A DNA stretch of 64,000 nt from Ananas comosus (GCF_001540865.1 NC_033622.1:16267695-16331694); one strand, 5' to 3'. Positions 24,647-37,300 are shown, counted from the stretch's first letter. The notes: generated by a model from the letters alone, not told the origin. A program made the numbers and translations.

Positions 24647-25564
24647 TGGAAGAAGCGAACGAAAGAGAGGAAGCAGAGTAACAAGAGTGCTCGAATCTTC
24701 GTATTCTTTTTCTCCTCCGAATCCACCGCTACAAGAAGCTAACGTGAAGAGAAAGAGCGAGAGAAGGGTTAGGAAGCGAAGAGGAAGGAGCGGAGGAGGA
24801 GGAAGGGGGAGAGAAGAAGCGATCCAACTATCCCTTCCCTGTCCCGAAGATCTCGAGGTTTTGGATCCCGATCTCGGTGTTTCTCTCTTCAGATCTCACC
24901 TCCAGCTCGTGCTTGATCTCGATCCAGGGTTTCCGCGAGGTGAGATTGCGTAATTAAGATCCGGATCTTACGTTTTTTTTGTGATCTCCTCTTTTATCGT
25001 TTTGGTTGGATGAGACGTTTTTATATATCGGTTTTAAATCTTGTTTTAAATGGTTTTGATCCGATTTATGATGGCTTTGGGGTGATTTCTCGGTTTTAGT
25101 TGGTTTTAGGCGGGTTTAGCGGATACACTTGGAGGATCTTGATCGGAGTTATGAGATCTGTTACGAATTTCTGGATCTTGTGAGGGTTAAATTGGATTTA
25201 ATGCTGCGTTCGTTGCTACAATGGAGATTATCGGGGAGATCAATAACGGGTTGAGCAAATGCAGGTCCTGCGGATCTTGTTTCAGGAATTTTCGCGGTTT
25301 CTGTTGTACTGGAAGTTAGTGCCGACTGATGAAACATACCCTTCTTTGAACCAATCGTCCTGTTGTTGCAATAATTTAAATTTTGGGTCAATTACGTGTT
25401 ACAAAGGCTAAAAGATCCAGATATTCCTTGTTTCAAATATTTTTTCCATAATATTTTTCAGCTTCAAGAGGTTGATAATGGATGTTTATTGCGTTTCAGA
25501 GCTCCTAGTAATGGTGGGTAGATGGTGTTGTGAATCTAAGATCTGCTAGAGAAATATTTAAACA
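24500..25564 (+). promoter_or_regulatory. 5' leader region of the Sec14-like gene
   Basis: A purine-rich leader exon contains a (GA)n tract (24607-24644) and ends at GCGAG|GTGAGA (about 24938). A second leader exon appears to start after GCGTTTCAG (25499) and leads to the ATG at 25565. Assignments rest on splice signals only. Confidence 0.5.
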
Positions 25565-28500
25565 ATGTCAGGTACGAAATTCTTAGAAAAATTTAAAATG
25601 AACAGTGGATCTTATTATGTTTTAGAGTGTTATTGTGCATTGTTCTATTTCAGCAAGAATTGCGGAAGGTGTTGAGATCTCGGTTAGTAATGATGAGAGG
25701 AAAGATAGAAGATCTGATGTCGAGAATTCAGAAGACGAGAGGCGGAGAATGACGATTGGATCTTTAAAGAAGAAGGCCATTCATGCCTCCACAAAGCTCA
25801 CCCATTCTCTGAAGAAAAGAGGGAAAAGGAAGGTCGATTTCAGGTTTCCTTCCATTTCGATCGAGGATGTAAGGCCTGCTGAAGAGGAGCAGGCAGTGAA
25901 TGCTTTCAGGGAAAGTCTGATTGCAAAGGGTTTATTGCCGGAGAAGCACGATGACTACCATATGATGCTCCGGTTCGCCTTTAATATAACAGTGTCCCTT
26001 TTGTTTCATTTATATGCTCATCTTTGTGGCGTAGTGATTTTATGTATTGTTGGCAACTTATGTAGATTTCTCAAAGCTAGGAAGTTTGATTTTGACAAAG
26101 CAACTCAGATGTGGGCTGAGATGCTAAGATGGAGAAGTGAATTCGGAACAGACACAATCTTGGAGGTGAGGCCGCCATCTTATTTTCGTGCTAAATAAGT
26201 GGAGTCTAGATTGCCTGTAAGATGTATGAAGGATGTATACAGACCAACATGCAATTATTTATCTAATTAATTTTGTCTATTTAGTTACGAAGGGAACAAG
26301 TTTCCTTTTTGTAGTAGTTTGTTACGCTGTACAGTTCTGGTTGGAATAAGAAGCTCCTTAGGGCATTACCTTGTTGTCTGTTGCATTCAGTTCAATATTC
26401 TATATGTCCTTTCAATAGAATGTAGAAGTTTATGTTCTGAACAATTATGCCATGTCTTTCATGCTACTTTAATATTTCATCGTCAATCAACTCTTTGCTG
26501 TTCAGTACCAGTGTGGTGAACAAACTAGCCAGTAGCGCCATAGTGTTTGAATGTCATCCCGGATGGTGACTAGAAGATTACTTAAGGACTATGACGCGAG
26601 GATATTTTGTATCTTTGTCCTTTTTTTCCTACCCATTTTACATAGTGTGCATCATTATGGCATTTAATTGTCCTTCATTTCAGGACTTTGAATTTGAAGA
26701 GCTACAAGAAGTCCTAACCTATTATCCCCAGGGTTACCATGGGGTTGACAAGGAGGGAAGGCCTGTCTATATTGAGTTGCTGGGTAAAGTTGAACCCAGT
26801 AAGCTTATGCACATTACCACTGTCGACCGCTACATAAAGTATCATGTGCAGGAGTTCGAGAGAGCCTTCCGTGAGAAGTTTCCTGCATGTACATTTGCTG
26901 CCAAAAGACATATAGATTCAACAACTACCATATTGGATGTTCATGGTGTAGTATGTTTCTGCCTTTTTTTGTTATGTTCTTGTTCTTCTAACTATAGCCT
27001 GAGACAGTTGGTTTTTTTATTTCTGTTCGGCTGAACTTCTATTGGAGTCCTTTAGTCTCACTTTTATGAATCTTGATATCTAAACTGGTTGTACATTTTC
27101 TCAAACGCAGGGCTTGAAGAATTTCGGCAAGACTGCAAGGGAACTTGTGCATCATATGCAGAAAATAGATGGTGATTACTACCCTGAGGTACTTTCTAGT
27201 GGTTTCATGAATACTTTATTTTTTGTTTAGCTACCTTACGGTTATGAAGGACTTGACATTCAACACGCAGACTCTTCATCAAATGTTCATTGTCAATGCT
27301 GGCGCTGGTTTCAAGCTGATCTGGAACAGTATAAAGGGATTTCTTGACCCCAAAACTTCATCCAAGATACATGTAATATTTGCTTTAAAATTATAAATAG
27401 TGTAATCTTTGTTCTGTTATCGCGTGTATCTTGGTTGATGGTTCTTTTTCTTCCCTTTACGCACAGGTGCTGGGAACTAAGTATCAGAGCAGACTTCTTG
27501 AAGCAATTGACTTGAGGTTGTGTATCATAGTATTTTACTAAATATTTTCTGTGAACTTTTGCTGCTTATGCTTGCATTCAGTGCATGGGCAAGACTTCTG
27601 TTATCCTTACAATTCTTAAATATACTTTTCAGTCAATTGCCAGATTTTCTTGGTGGATCATGTACATGCTCTGAGAAAAGAGGCTGTCTTAGATCAAACA
27701 AGGGACCATGGAATGACACAACAATTATGAAGGTAAGACTTCTTGCTCAGTGATTGATCAGAATTCACAAGTCCCATTATAGAGTGTGTTAGCTAACTAG
27801 ATGGTTTGTTTATATCCTATTAGAAAATTTGATAGATGGAAATCTGAGTAATAACAAACTTTTTTCACTTCTAGCTTGTACGTAGCGTTGCAGCAGCATC
27901 TGCCCGGGAAATGAGGAGAGTATTTGATGAAGAGGAAAGAAGTGGGACTGCTCTCAGAATACATCGATTAAGGGCAAGATTCTAAGAAGTTCATTTTCTC
28001 ATCAATTATACATGCTAACTCTTGCTCTACACTAGTTTGAAATTGAATTTAACTTTGTTGCTTTTTTATATGATAGGGAAGGATAAGTGATACCTACCAC
28101 ACAGAATCAGGGTCAGATGTTGATGATCTTGGTTCGCCCGTTGCATCTAGAGCTGCTGATTATGCCCGTTTGACTCCAGTTCGTGAAGAAGTTCGTACTA
28201 TTCCTTTTACATATCTGTTTACTTTCATTCTTTTTGAAATAATCCTTTCAATGCAGAAATATGCTCCTATGTGCGGCATAAATATGATAATTTTATGCAG
28301 AGAAGGATTGAGTACTATGCAGAGATCACTAACATATATATATTGACATATAGAGTCCAGCTAGTATGCTTTCATTAGCATGAAGTCCTCCGTGTTAATG
28401 ATTTGTTTTTAATGATGGGACATTCAAATCGATTATTGGCTGCATTAGAAATGATCTACATTATTTAAAGTATTTAGAAATCAAATTTTATATTTTTTTT

Positions 28501-28941
28501 CAACATCATTTGACTATAGAACAAATAGTCTCAAAATAAACGGCTGAAAGTAAAAATCTTATAAAAAATAATAATAAAAGACTTAAATTTCAGATCAGAG
28601 TTGTCGATCTTGTTCTAAACAGTAAAAAAAAAATTATTAAAATTTCACCGGAGTTGGATTGGTTTACATTGTTAAACTTACAAATGCATCACACTAGCCT
28701 TTAAAATTATCAATTTTGAGATTTTTTTTATCACTACTAAAATGATGTTGAAAAAACATAAAATTTGGCTTTTAGATACTCCCAATAGCGTAGATCATAT
28801 CTAACAAAACCGATCATCAATTCGGATATTTCATCGTTGAAAACAAATTATTAGTGCGGTGGTCTCTGTGCTAGCGTAAGCACACTAGCTGGATTCTCCC
28901 TCCCTCGGTCCCGTCCTGTGCTGCCCGCCGCCGCCCCCGCG

Positions 28942-28978
<37 letters not shown>

Positions 28979-31900
28979 ACTTTCTGTGTGTGTATATACA
29001 CATAAACACAGTTTTTCACATACTCCAAATATTCTTTGGGCCCTATTTTTTAAGTTTGAACGCTTTATTATGCATCCACCCCCCCCTCCCCCCTTCTGTG
29101 TGGGTATATACACACACACACACACATAGTTTTTTCACATATTCCAAATATTCTTTGAGCCCTATTTTTTAAGTTTGAACACTTTGTTATGCATCTCTTG
29201 GGAGTATGCCATTACGTCCCATTGATTCCTTATGTTTAGGAACTAGAATTTTGCAAAGTTAAGTAGGCTTTTAATGAAGAGAAGATTGGAGAGAAGATGA
29301 ATTCCTTTGGTGGCTAGCTCCATTTAGGCTGTTAGCCAATGACATTGCTTGGCTTTTCCGTGTTCTCCCATCTAATTACAGTACCATTTTCAGTTTTGAC
29401 TAGTCCTATTCTATCTTCTCCAATTTTAGTCCTGAGCCAAATGGCACTTGTTGCTGTTATTTGTTTAGGTCAGGGCATCAGATTCTACAGCTTACTACAG
29501 CTGTGATGACCGATTCTCACTGGCGAATAATGCAGCAGAAGCTGGCAGAGTATATGGAAGTGCTGGGAGGGCATCCAACCAACTCACGGACCAGGGTCAT
29601 TCTTCAAGCAATGGAAGATTGCATGCACTTGGTACTTGCTGTCTATTCTGCAGTCTTTACCCCATTTAAATAGCAATTAAACATGTTGTATGAAGTGGAC
29701 CTTCCTTTTAGAGAAAAGAAACGGAAAAACGAATTACTTTCAAAAAGTATCGAATTTTCTTATATTGTTGCAGAGGGTAGAAGTTATTCTTTAACTAATT
29801 TTCAATTAAATAGTAGAACTCATTAATCATCTATGGACATGCTTTGCCTAGTTTCCTGGCATGGAGTTTTCTAGAATATCTCATAGCTGTTCCAAATGCT
29901 TTGGTTTGCACTCCATGGTTGTGAGCGCACAATGTTAAGAAACTGGGTCCACAAAATGTGCTGTTCCTTTTCGTTTCCAATGTTTATAAACTTAGTTCTT
30001 AGAAGTTTCTTCATTAGAGCTCTGATCAGTCATGGTAGCAAAAAAAAATGTAGAATACTTATACTTTTTAAAACTCTTTGATGTACTTAGAACCACTAGA
30101 TAGTGAATAATATGGAAAAACATGAAAATAACTTTTTTGTTTATTAATGCAGTATGATCTTGTTAAGTAGGTTCAGCTGATTCCATAATTTACGAGAAGA
30201 GAGAGTGAAATTCTTTTTTCTTTTTTTTTTTTACTTCTGAAGTTTGTCAGTTGACTTATTTATTCAAAACACACTTGATTTTTTGTTTCGAGTGTGGTAG
30301 GCTTTCCATTATTTGGCCGGACTGCAAAATTTTTAATTCTGGAATCATGATTATCAGCATTAATGATCTCAGGTAACTCAGTTCATGATATGCGCAATAA
30401 CAACGAGGCTGATTCAGGGGAAAGAAGTGTTCTTCATTATCTTGCAAGAGCAGCTGTTGCATTCTTGCTCAAAGTACTATCTATATTTCGCATTTTTAGT
30501 TGTAGACAAGAGAGGCAGTTGGAAGATGTTCATCTTTCTGAAACACTAGTTCCTAGCCCGAGACGCCAGGAAGCTGTTCAGGTTGTTGAAGAAGACCGAG
30601 TTAGCCCTTGTTTAGAACGCCTCCAAAGGCTTGAGATTGCATTCAACCAGCTCAGCACCAAGCCGCCAGAGATTCCCCAAGAGAAAGAGCGCGTACTTCT
30701 TGATTCTTTTGATAGGATAAAATCCATTGAGTATGACCTCGAGAAGACAAAGAAAGTAAGTTTTTGTTTCATATGTTAGTACTACAAATTTGAAGTAACA
30801 TATTGTGAGCTTTTTATATAAAAAAAGGTGTCAGGCATTTCACTGGCTGTTTGGGCAATAAATAGAGCATTGTTCCTCTGTGGTATCCGAACTTCAAATC
30901 CTGCTGTTGTAAAATCTGCAGTGTTGCAGCATTTTGGTCAATGTGGGACATTTTGTACAATAAAATCGAAACAAAATTAAGCGTTTTGAACTCTTCCTAA
31001 TAGAAGTTACTAGGTGACAAATAATAAAATTTCTTTAATATGCGTTAAAAATCAAAAAATTGCTTAGTACTAGTATTTAGGATAACTTATTTTGTACCGC
31101 AGTGGTTTTTTAAAAAATTCATTTTTAATTTAGGATAACTTATTTAGTACTAGTATTTAGGATAACTTATTTTGTACCGCAGTGGTTTTTTTAAAAAAAT
31201 TCATTTTTAATTTGGCTTCTGTTGTGGTTTTGTTGCTATTTTGAACGGTGTGGTCTACAGCCTACCTGTTTATCTTTCACATTGTAATGGAGATTAGAGA
31301 CTACTTGTTTTTAAAGACCCATACATACCAAAGTTATTCTAGCTTCCTTTTGCGATTTATGGACCTGCGGTTATCATTGTTTCCTTTGCTGCGTTACATG
31401 ATAAGAAAGCATATATATATTAGGATTTGGATTTTATGCCGGTGCCAATTTTTTTATGTACTAAATAACACCTTGTTTCTCATCTTTCAGATATTGCACG
31501 CTACAGTAATAAAGCAGATGGAGATGGCAGAGACTTTAGAGGCTGTACACGAGTCCAGTCTTAGGGTAAGTAGGATTCCTCATATTGTCACGCTTTAAAT
31601 TGGTGATGGCGGAAAGTATCATCCCTCTGCACAAATCCTTTTGAATATCCTTGTGCAAATTGTTTGAGCTGAGTAGAGAAAGAAAACCGAAATGTTAGAA
31701 CCGACTTGAAGATGTTTTGTGTTCTTTTCCTTTTAAGAGAACTTTAGGTAGAATAAACATTTGTTTGCAACATAATAATTGCTTTCAATGATTAAGGCCA
31801 GTTTGTTTGAGGACATCCATAATTGTTGAACTTGAGGTGAAAAAAGTTGTTCAAGGCCAGTTTAATCTACTTTCTTTCAATTCTCCCTTTTTTGCGTGTA

Positions 31901-32342
31901 AATCCTTGATCTAATAAAATATTAGCAAGTCATAGAAATCTTACATATCTACAATAGTTGAATTGATGGTGTCTGCTTTGAAAATTGTTGCCCATGCATG
32001 CTCTTTTCAAGAAACTATAAATCTCATTGCTTGTCAGAAGTCCTTGATTCTACATTCTTTTCATCAAATTCTGAGCTTTATGATGCTACTTAATCACTAC
32101 CTGAATGAATGTAGATTGTTCATTTTTCTTCACCAAGAATTCATCTTATTAGTTTTTAACCATCCAATTAGTTGTTCGTTATTTTAGCTACCTCTTAGGG
32201 GCACAGAAATTTCTTTTGTGCTGAACAGAGAGCTTCTGTTTCAGAACACATAAGATTCATCTTATTTAGCAGTAGGTTATATATAAAACTGACTTACCTC
32301 GTTTCTGATTATTTGCTGCAGAGAAGGAAATTTTGTGCATAG
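25565..32342 (+). CDS. SFH: Sec14-like phosphatidylinositol/phosphatidylcholine transfer protein (SFH family)
   Basis: Fourteen coding exons give 625 residues: 25565-25571, 25654-25972, 26066-26165, 26684-26950, 27111-27188, 27271-27372, 27467-27516, 27633-27732, 27875-27973, 28077-28190, 29469-29631, 30373-30755, 31491-31565, 32322-32342. All junctions keep frame. Order: basic N-terminus ([20 protein letters not shown]), CRAL-TRIO N-domain ([29 protein letters not shown]), Sec14 lipid-binding domain ([17 protein letters not shown], then [19 protein letters not shown] and [15 protein letters not shown]), the [15 protein letters not shown] region, an acidic/serine linker, and a C-terminal helical part ending RRRKFCA. 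Relatives exchange PI/PC and prime phosphoinositide signalling in membrane trafficking and polar growth. Exon 1 codes for only seven bases. Intron 9 has a GC donor (AGG|GCAAGA). Introns 10 and 12 hold repeats. The family is secure; the exact subclass is not. Confidence 0.93.
28352..28897. mobile_element. MITE inside intron 10 of the Sec14-like gene
   Basis: The left end agagtccagctagtatgct and, in reverse complement, the right end agaatccagctagtgtgct form inverted repeats extending about 50 bp with mismatches. Total length is 546 bp with no coding capacity. A solo end of the same type occurs at 20143. The flanking duplication is not clear, so the superfamily is left open. Confidence 0.7.
28942..28976 (+). 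repeat. Uninterrupted poly-C tract of 35 bases
   Basis: A run of 35 C on the sense strand inside intron 10, just downstream of the MITE and preceded by a GCC-rich patch. Such tracts can form G-quadruplexes on the opposite strand. Exact length in the genome is uncertain because homopolymers are error-prone. Confidence 0.85.
28982..29205 (+). repeat. 112-bp tandem duplication in intron 10
   Basis: Unit 1 starts at 28982 and unit 2 at 29094. Both begin ttctgtgtg.gtatataca and share ccaaatattctttg.gccct, then ttaagtttgaac and ttatgcatc. A second C-rich stretch (about 29078-29093) lies at the boundary. Confidence 0.8.
31065..31213 (+). repeat. 80-bp tandem duplication in intron 12
   Basis: The word tagtactagtatttaggat recurs at 31065 and 31145, followed in both units by aacttattttgtaccgcagt and a poly-T/poly-A stretch. 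The units are nearly identical, so the duplication is recent. Confidence 0.8.
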
Positions 32343-33890
32343 ATAAAGAATGGCGGCGGGTTTCGATGCTCAGCTCTTGCAAGCAAAGGAATATCCTCTT
32401 GCTATACAATTGCTCCTTTTTTCCCAAAAAAACAAAAAAGAAAATAGTTTTGTTTCTCACTTTTTTCTTTTTTGACCTTGGATGAGTCGTGAGAGTTTGT
32501 GCCACATTCCCCGATCGGTGCATCTGATTGGGAAGCAAGTGGCTAGTAGAGGTGAATATATGAAAGATGACAAATAGGGAAAGGTCATCCTCACAGTAAA
32601 TTATTATGTAAATTTTGCTTCTTTCTTTTATTATTTGTCTCCATTTTTTTTTTTTTGTTTTCCTCGTCTCCTTCAATCCTCTTCTGCATTTCTTATTATT
32701 GCTAGCCTGCATTTACTACAAGTTGAGGAATAACATTCGTGCTCTTCCCAGCAAAGATTTTCGATCCAAATCATGGATGTGGAGATCATTTCTACCTTTC
32801 GATGGACGGTCAAATTAAACAGCGCTAATAAATTGTGCATTTGGTCTGCAAAATATATCTGCATCCTAAGCATGTACTGTGTGTGACTTGTGTCACAGTA
32901 TGTAAATTAAAAAAAGATAAATTTCAAATTTCATTCTTATGTTTTCGCACCTTTTCACTTTAATATTCTGTGGTTTAAGATATATTAAGTTAGTGTTCTG
33001 TGATTTTATTTTTATCTTTTCGTCAGTTTTTTCGTTAATATTTTGTTAAATTATATACAAAAAATTTCAGATATTTTATCTAGGTTTATCGAATATTTAT
33101 TTTAGTATCCTTTAGTTTTAATTTTATTATTGATTTAACGAAAAAAATTAGTGAAATCGATAAAAAAAAAAAAGATAAAAATAAAATTATAAGATATTAA
33201 ACATAAGATACTAAAGTGTGAAATTAAAAGGGTGGTATTTGAAGTTTTCACATTATAAAAGGAACACAAGTACTTGGTGCCAACATGTGGTTAGCTGGTG
33301 GTACATTAACGAGCACGGCACTAAAGACAAGTTTTTCACCCTTCATCTATAGCAGGAAAACACTATCTGGTGATTAAACTGTTAACAATCATTTCAGATG
33401 TGACGCATTATCGATAGTTTGAAATGGAATTTTCAAAGTGTGACGTTCACGTACCCCGCAGGAAAACAACTTAATACTGACACACTTTACATTTTACTAT
33501 TTCCTAGTTACAATACAACAGATTATCATCTGATGAGCCTAATAAGTGTTTGACTATAACGTGATTCCCCACAAATCATGCAGTCCTAGCCGTCCACCTG
33601 CAGGTTCGACCTCCCAGTTTCCCCGCCGTGCCATATTATATACATAACCGGCACACGGAAGAACCTTCGCCTTCCAAAACCGTGTTTCATAATTTATTTA
33701 TTGGCTGGATCCAGCTATTTCCATCAGAGAGATCCGACCGTGACCACTCTCTTTCCCTCTTTCGCGCGAGGCACCGCTGGTTGAATCGTGCCGCCCTCTC
33801 TTCCGGTGTTCAACGCGCTCCCTCTCTCTCTCTCTCTCTCTACTTGCAAAAGATAGATTCACCTCCTCTGTACGTAGTACCCAAATAGAA
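32343..33890. other. 3' region of the Sec14-like gene and LLG promoter
   Basis: Contains the 3' untranslated region (probably to about 32900), a Mutator-type MITE, and the upstream region and leader of the LLG gene, with a (CT)n tract at about 33820-33841 some 50 bp before the ATG. No additional gene seen. Confidence 0.4.
32916..33250. mobile_element. Mutator-type MITE, copy 2 (degenerate)
   Basis: Same family as 20876-21231: aatttcaaatttc..., ctgtggttt, tatcttttcgtcag, tatcgaatatttattttagt and a right end ...tttgaagttttc in inverted orientation. It is more diverged, and no convincing flanking duplication is visible. Confidence 0.7.
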
Positions 33891-35543
33891 ATGGGTTTCC
33901 ATAGAATGGTGTTTCTGCGGACGGTTTTGTTAACATTATGCATTGGATTGGCTACTTCTAGCTTCATCTCAGGTGGGTACTTCACTCATTGCTCTTCTTT
34001 TGCTCTCTTTTTTTTTCTTTTCTTTTCTTTTTTTCCTCTTCCCTTTTTCGGGTGCTAATGGGGAGTCTAATTTGTTGCTCCTTGTGGTTATTTTGTTTAA
34101 GATGGTGTGTTTCACTCGCACGGATCTACCGGACGGAGCTTGCTCCAGGCCAAAAAGAGTAACTCTTTTAACTACTTTCCATTTCCTTTTTTCTTTCTCT
34201 TTCCCCTTTGATTTTATTTGATTTGGGCAAAGATACAGGAGAATCTTCTTTAATGGTTATATTGCTTGCCATAATTGTTTATGGTTTTTCACCATTTTGT
34301 AGGATTCAAAATTTCAAACAAACCCACTGCCCCGCAATGCCGATGAATTGGCACAGCGACATAGATCACGTTTCTAGGGTGTATTTGACACTGTAATGGG
34401 CTCTAGTTATAATGATAAGGAGCCCCTAGCCCTAGATCTAAGATCGAGAGTGAAATTTCCTTTTCTAATTGCGCTTATTTATCCTTCTATTTGGTTTAGC
34501 TGTACTCTCTGAACAACTAAAACAACAGGGACAAAGGAATTTGAGCATCTTCTATCACTACAATTGGATCTCTAAAGTGCATCATTTTTGCGCCCTTTCT
34601 TTGTTAGGTCGTAATTTTTGGGATTAAACAGTTTTCTATTTTTGGAACCACCTGAAGAATGCTGTTGTTTGTGATGTTATCCTGGTTTCTCGTCCTGTTC
34701 TGTTTGCAGCAGTTTGTGTTTGACTTTCGAAAAGTTCACAACTTTGTCGAACATGTCGATTACTAATTTGAACTAAGACATTACTGAAGATGCTTTGATG
34801 TACCGGGAGAGTGGCGCTAAGTGTTTTTGTGAGGTTAGAAGAACATGCCCGGTTTAAATCGCCATTCAGTTGATTTAGGGAAGAAGAAGAAAGCAAACAT
34901 CTACTCTCACCGCTGGCCAAAAGCCCGAAATCTGCAACTGCAACACATTTTAGAAAACACTGCTTTTACCTGATTGTGTTTGCCATCGTATGCGATATCT
35001 TGTTAGTGAATTAAAGAAGCATATCGAACACGCAAGTCCTGTCACATCTTGTTCTACTTGTCATTTGATAAAGACCTTTTGACTTATATATACATGCACT
35101 CCGTAGAATCTCGACACTTTGGTGTTAGACTAGGAAAGGAATTGCAGCTAATTCCTTTCTCTTTCTGCATAATTCTTTCAGATTGCCCTGAGAACTTTGA
35201 GTTCTTGAACTACACGATCATCACGAGCCAGTGCAAGGGCCCGCAGTACCCACCCTCCCTCTGCTGTTCTGCGTTCAAGCAATTCGCGTGCCCGTACGTC
35301 GATTACTTGAACGATGCGACCAACGACTGTGCATCGACCATGTTCAGTTACATCAACCTCTACGGGAAGTACCCGCCGGGCCTCTTTGCCAGTGAGTGCC
35401 GAGAAGGGAAGCTGGGGCTCGCTTGCCCTCCTGGTACCGCGCAGTCTGATACCGCAAACACAAGCGATAGCAGTACATTTAGGAGTATCGATTCTTTCAT
35501 TGCTGTTGTATTTGGAGTTGTTTTGCTCGTCTTATTCTCGTGA
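33891..35543 (+). CDS. LLG1: LORELEI-like GPI-anchored protein
   Basis: Three exons (33891-33972, 34102-34158, 35182-35543) encode 166 residues. A signal peptide (MGFHRMVFLRTVLLTLCIGL) is followed by SSFISDGVF and a short RSLLQAKK segment. The eight-cysteine module then runs CPENFEFLNYTIITSQC ... CCSAFKQFACPYVDYLN ... DCASTMFSYINLYGKYPPGL ... EC ... LACPP. The tail is a serine-rich stretch and a hydrophobic GPI-attachment signal (SFIAVVFGVVLLVLFS). There is an N-glycosylation site in NYT. LLG proteins chaperone FERONIA-type receptor kinases to the plasma membrane and act with them as co-receptors for RALF peptides in growth, reproduction and immunity. The second exon's LLQ.KK segment favours LLG1/LLG2 over LORELEI in my recollection; the exact orthologue is uncertain. 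Confidence 0.93.
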
Positions 35544-36560
35544 ATCTGGGAGGCTGTATCTCTCGAGCTGTTGAAAGATTGTTGTAATATTTTGAGATTA
35601 GACCACATTACTTTATATTGATCTCAAGAGTATCGGTTTTTCTCTCACGGTGGATAACTCGGGTTTTCTTATTCTGTATTCATGTGTTTTGTTCATTATT
35701 TTTTCTTCTTGGGTTAATTGGATATGTAATTTTTTTTGCTTTTGCTAATTCATGTGCATGTATCACGGTCGATTTATGTACATGGACTAAGATATCCTTT
35801 TATGCTGAATCTCTTGTAAATGGTAATTCATGCGAATGTATGATTTTTATAGGAGAATCAATCATGTTTGGTGATGTGGACAGTTGTTTAAAGGGAAAAG
35901 AAGAAAAGTTCCCTTGTAGGAAAAGAAGCTTAAAGTGGTTGAACTGCCGACGAAGAAGAAGAAGAGCATAGAGTGATCACTTGATCAGATCGCTAGAGTG
36001 TGCTGAAAATTCTCATGCTCTTGTTTAATTTATTGATACGTAAGAATGCTGTCTTATCAAAAATATTTATAGTAACTTCTGGTGAGAAAAGTTAGATGTT
36101 GAGACTTCATTTTCGCGCGGGAGGGGCCCCGTCCCAATGCTTATCCGATCAGCCCCATACACTCCTGCTTAGCTAATAAGGCTAATATATAATTGTGCCA
36201 TCCCTGTACAGCTAATATTGATGAGCTCGACTCTGACAAGAACACCCTCCTACTTCCTCTTATTCACAAAATAGCCACTGTTAGATTTGCCTTTGTATGC
36301 CTTTATACCCCTCTTATTTTGATCACTTTATGCTATTCTTCAACCTATATTCGTTAATGCTTCATTTAAATTATAATGTTGTTTGAATAAAGTTATTTTT
36401 TTAAAAAAATGTGGATGTACAAAACTTGGATCTCAACTTGAGAATTCAAAGTCGACAATAGGCAAGTGGTTGGACTTGGAGAGCTCCATTTAATAAAAAC
36501 AAAACCCAACTTTAAGACCAAATCAAATCAAATCAAAAGGGAATTAGTTTCTGATATCTC
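35544..36560. other. LLG 3' region and intergenic DNA up to the Copia insertion
   Basis: Probable 3' untranslated sequence of LLG followed by ordinary AT-rich DNA. The last five bases (36556-36560, atctc) are the left target duplication of the retrotransposon. Confidence 0.4.
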
Positions 36561-37251
36561 TGTTAGGATTTGGTTAGATTTGTAGTTGAATCCTATTTAG
36601 ATAAGAATTAATATTTAAATCTGTTGAAGATAAATTAAGATTTAAATATTAATTAGAGGATAAACCTAACTAGATTAGGATTAATATTTAAATCTATTAG
36701 AGATTGATTAAAATAGATTTAGATATTAATTGGAGTAGAAATCCTAAATATATTAGGATTGGGGTACGTTTTGGTGGAGCCTTATAAATAGCTCTTTGTG
36801 GGTTTGCTTTTTGAAGTGAGTACGGGAGAGAGAGAAAAGGCCTCTTGGGTGCCATACCAGAGAGAGAAAAAGAGAGAGAGAGAGTTATCCAATGTGTTGA
36901 GTGCACCTAGTGCACGGGTGTGCATGTGAAGGATTGTCTTCTTTATGGATTTATAGAAGACGAGAGAAGGGTAGAAGAGATTCAGAAAGAGGACTCGGGT
37001 TGTAGCTACTCAGTGCAGAAGAGGAGTCAGGTGTAATCTTCTCTTATTTAATGAATCTTATTTTACCTGCATATTTTTCTCTTTTATGATTGTATCAGCT
37101 TTTGCTGAGTAGACGGGTTTATGGTAAAAACCCGATTTAACATTTCCGTTGCGGAATCCCAACAATCGATACCGGATCCACAGCAGTCGGTATCGGAGCG
37201 GGTTGCGGATTCACGAGATCCGGTACCGGGGCGAGTACCGGATTCCCAACA
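36561..37251 (+). repeat. 5' LTR
   Basis: Begins TGTTAGG and ends CCCAACA. It contains a TATA-like word (ttataaatag) at about 36781, a purine-rich stretch near 36826-36885 and, near its 3' end, the start of an open frame (37121) that continues through the primer site into gag. Confidence 0.95.
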
Positions 37252-37253
37252 AG

Positions 37254-37266
37254 TGGTATCAGAGCC
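37254..37266 (+). other. Primer binding site (initiator tRNA-Met type)
   Basis: tggtatcagagcc lies two bases after the 5' LTR, the usual sequence complementary to the 3' end of plant initiator methionine tRNA. Confidence 0.9.
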
Positions 37267-37300
37267 GAAGGTTACCGATCTGCGGGAGAGATCGACGGAG

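Noticed and set aside
24503..24953. Basic open frames (Arg/Glu-rich) before the Sec14-like gene
   Set aside because: They come from the GA-rich leader; the leader donor at 24938 and the downstream ATG with conserved sequence explain the region better.
28871..29172. Poly-Gly and poly-Pro frames
   Set aside because: Translations of the 35-C tract inside an intron.
36697..36906. Repeated minus-strand open frame present in both LTRs (also 38833-39042)
   Set aside because: Antisense of the LTR with no similarity to known proteins; duplicated simply because the LTR is.
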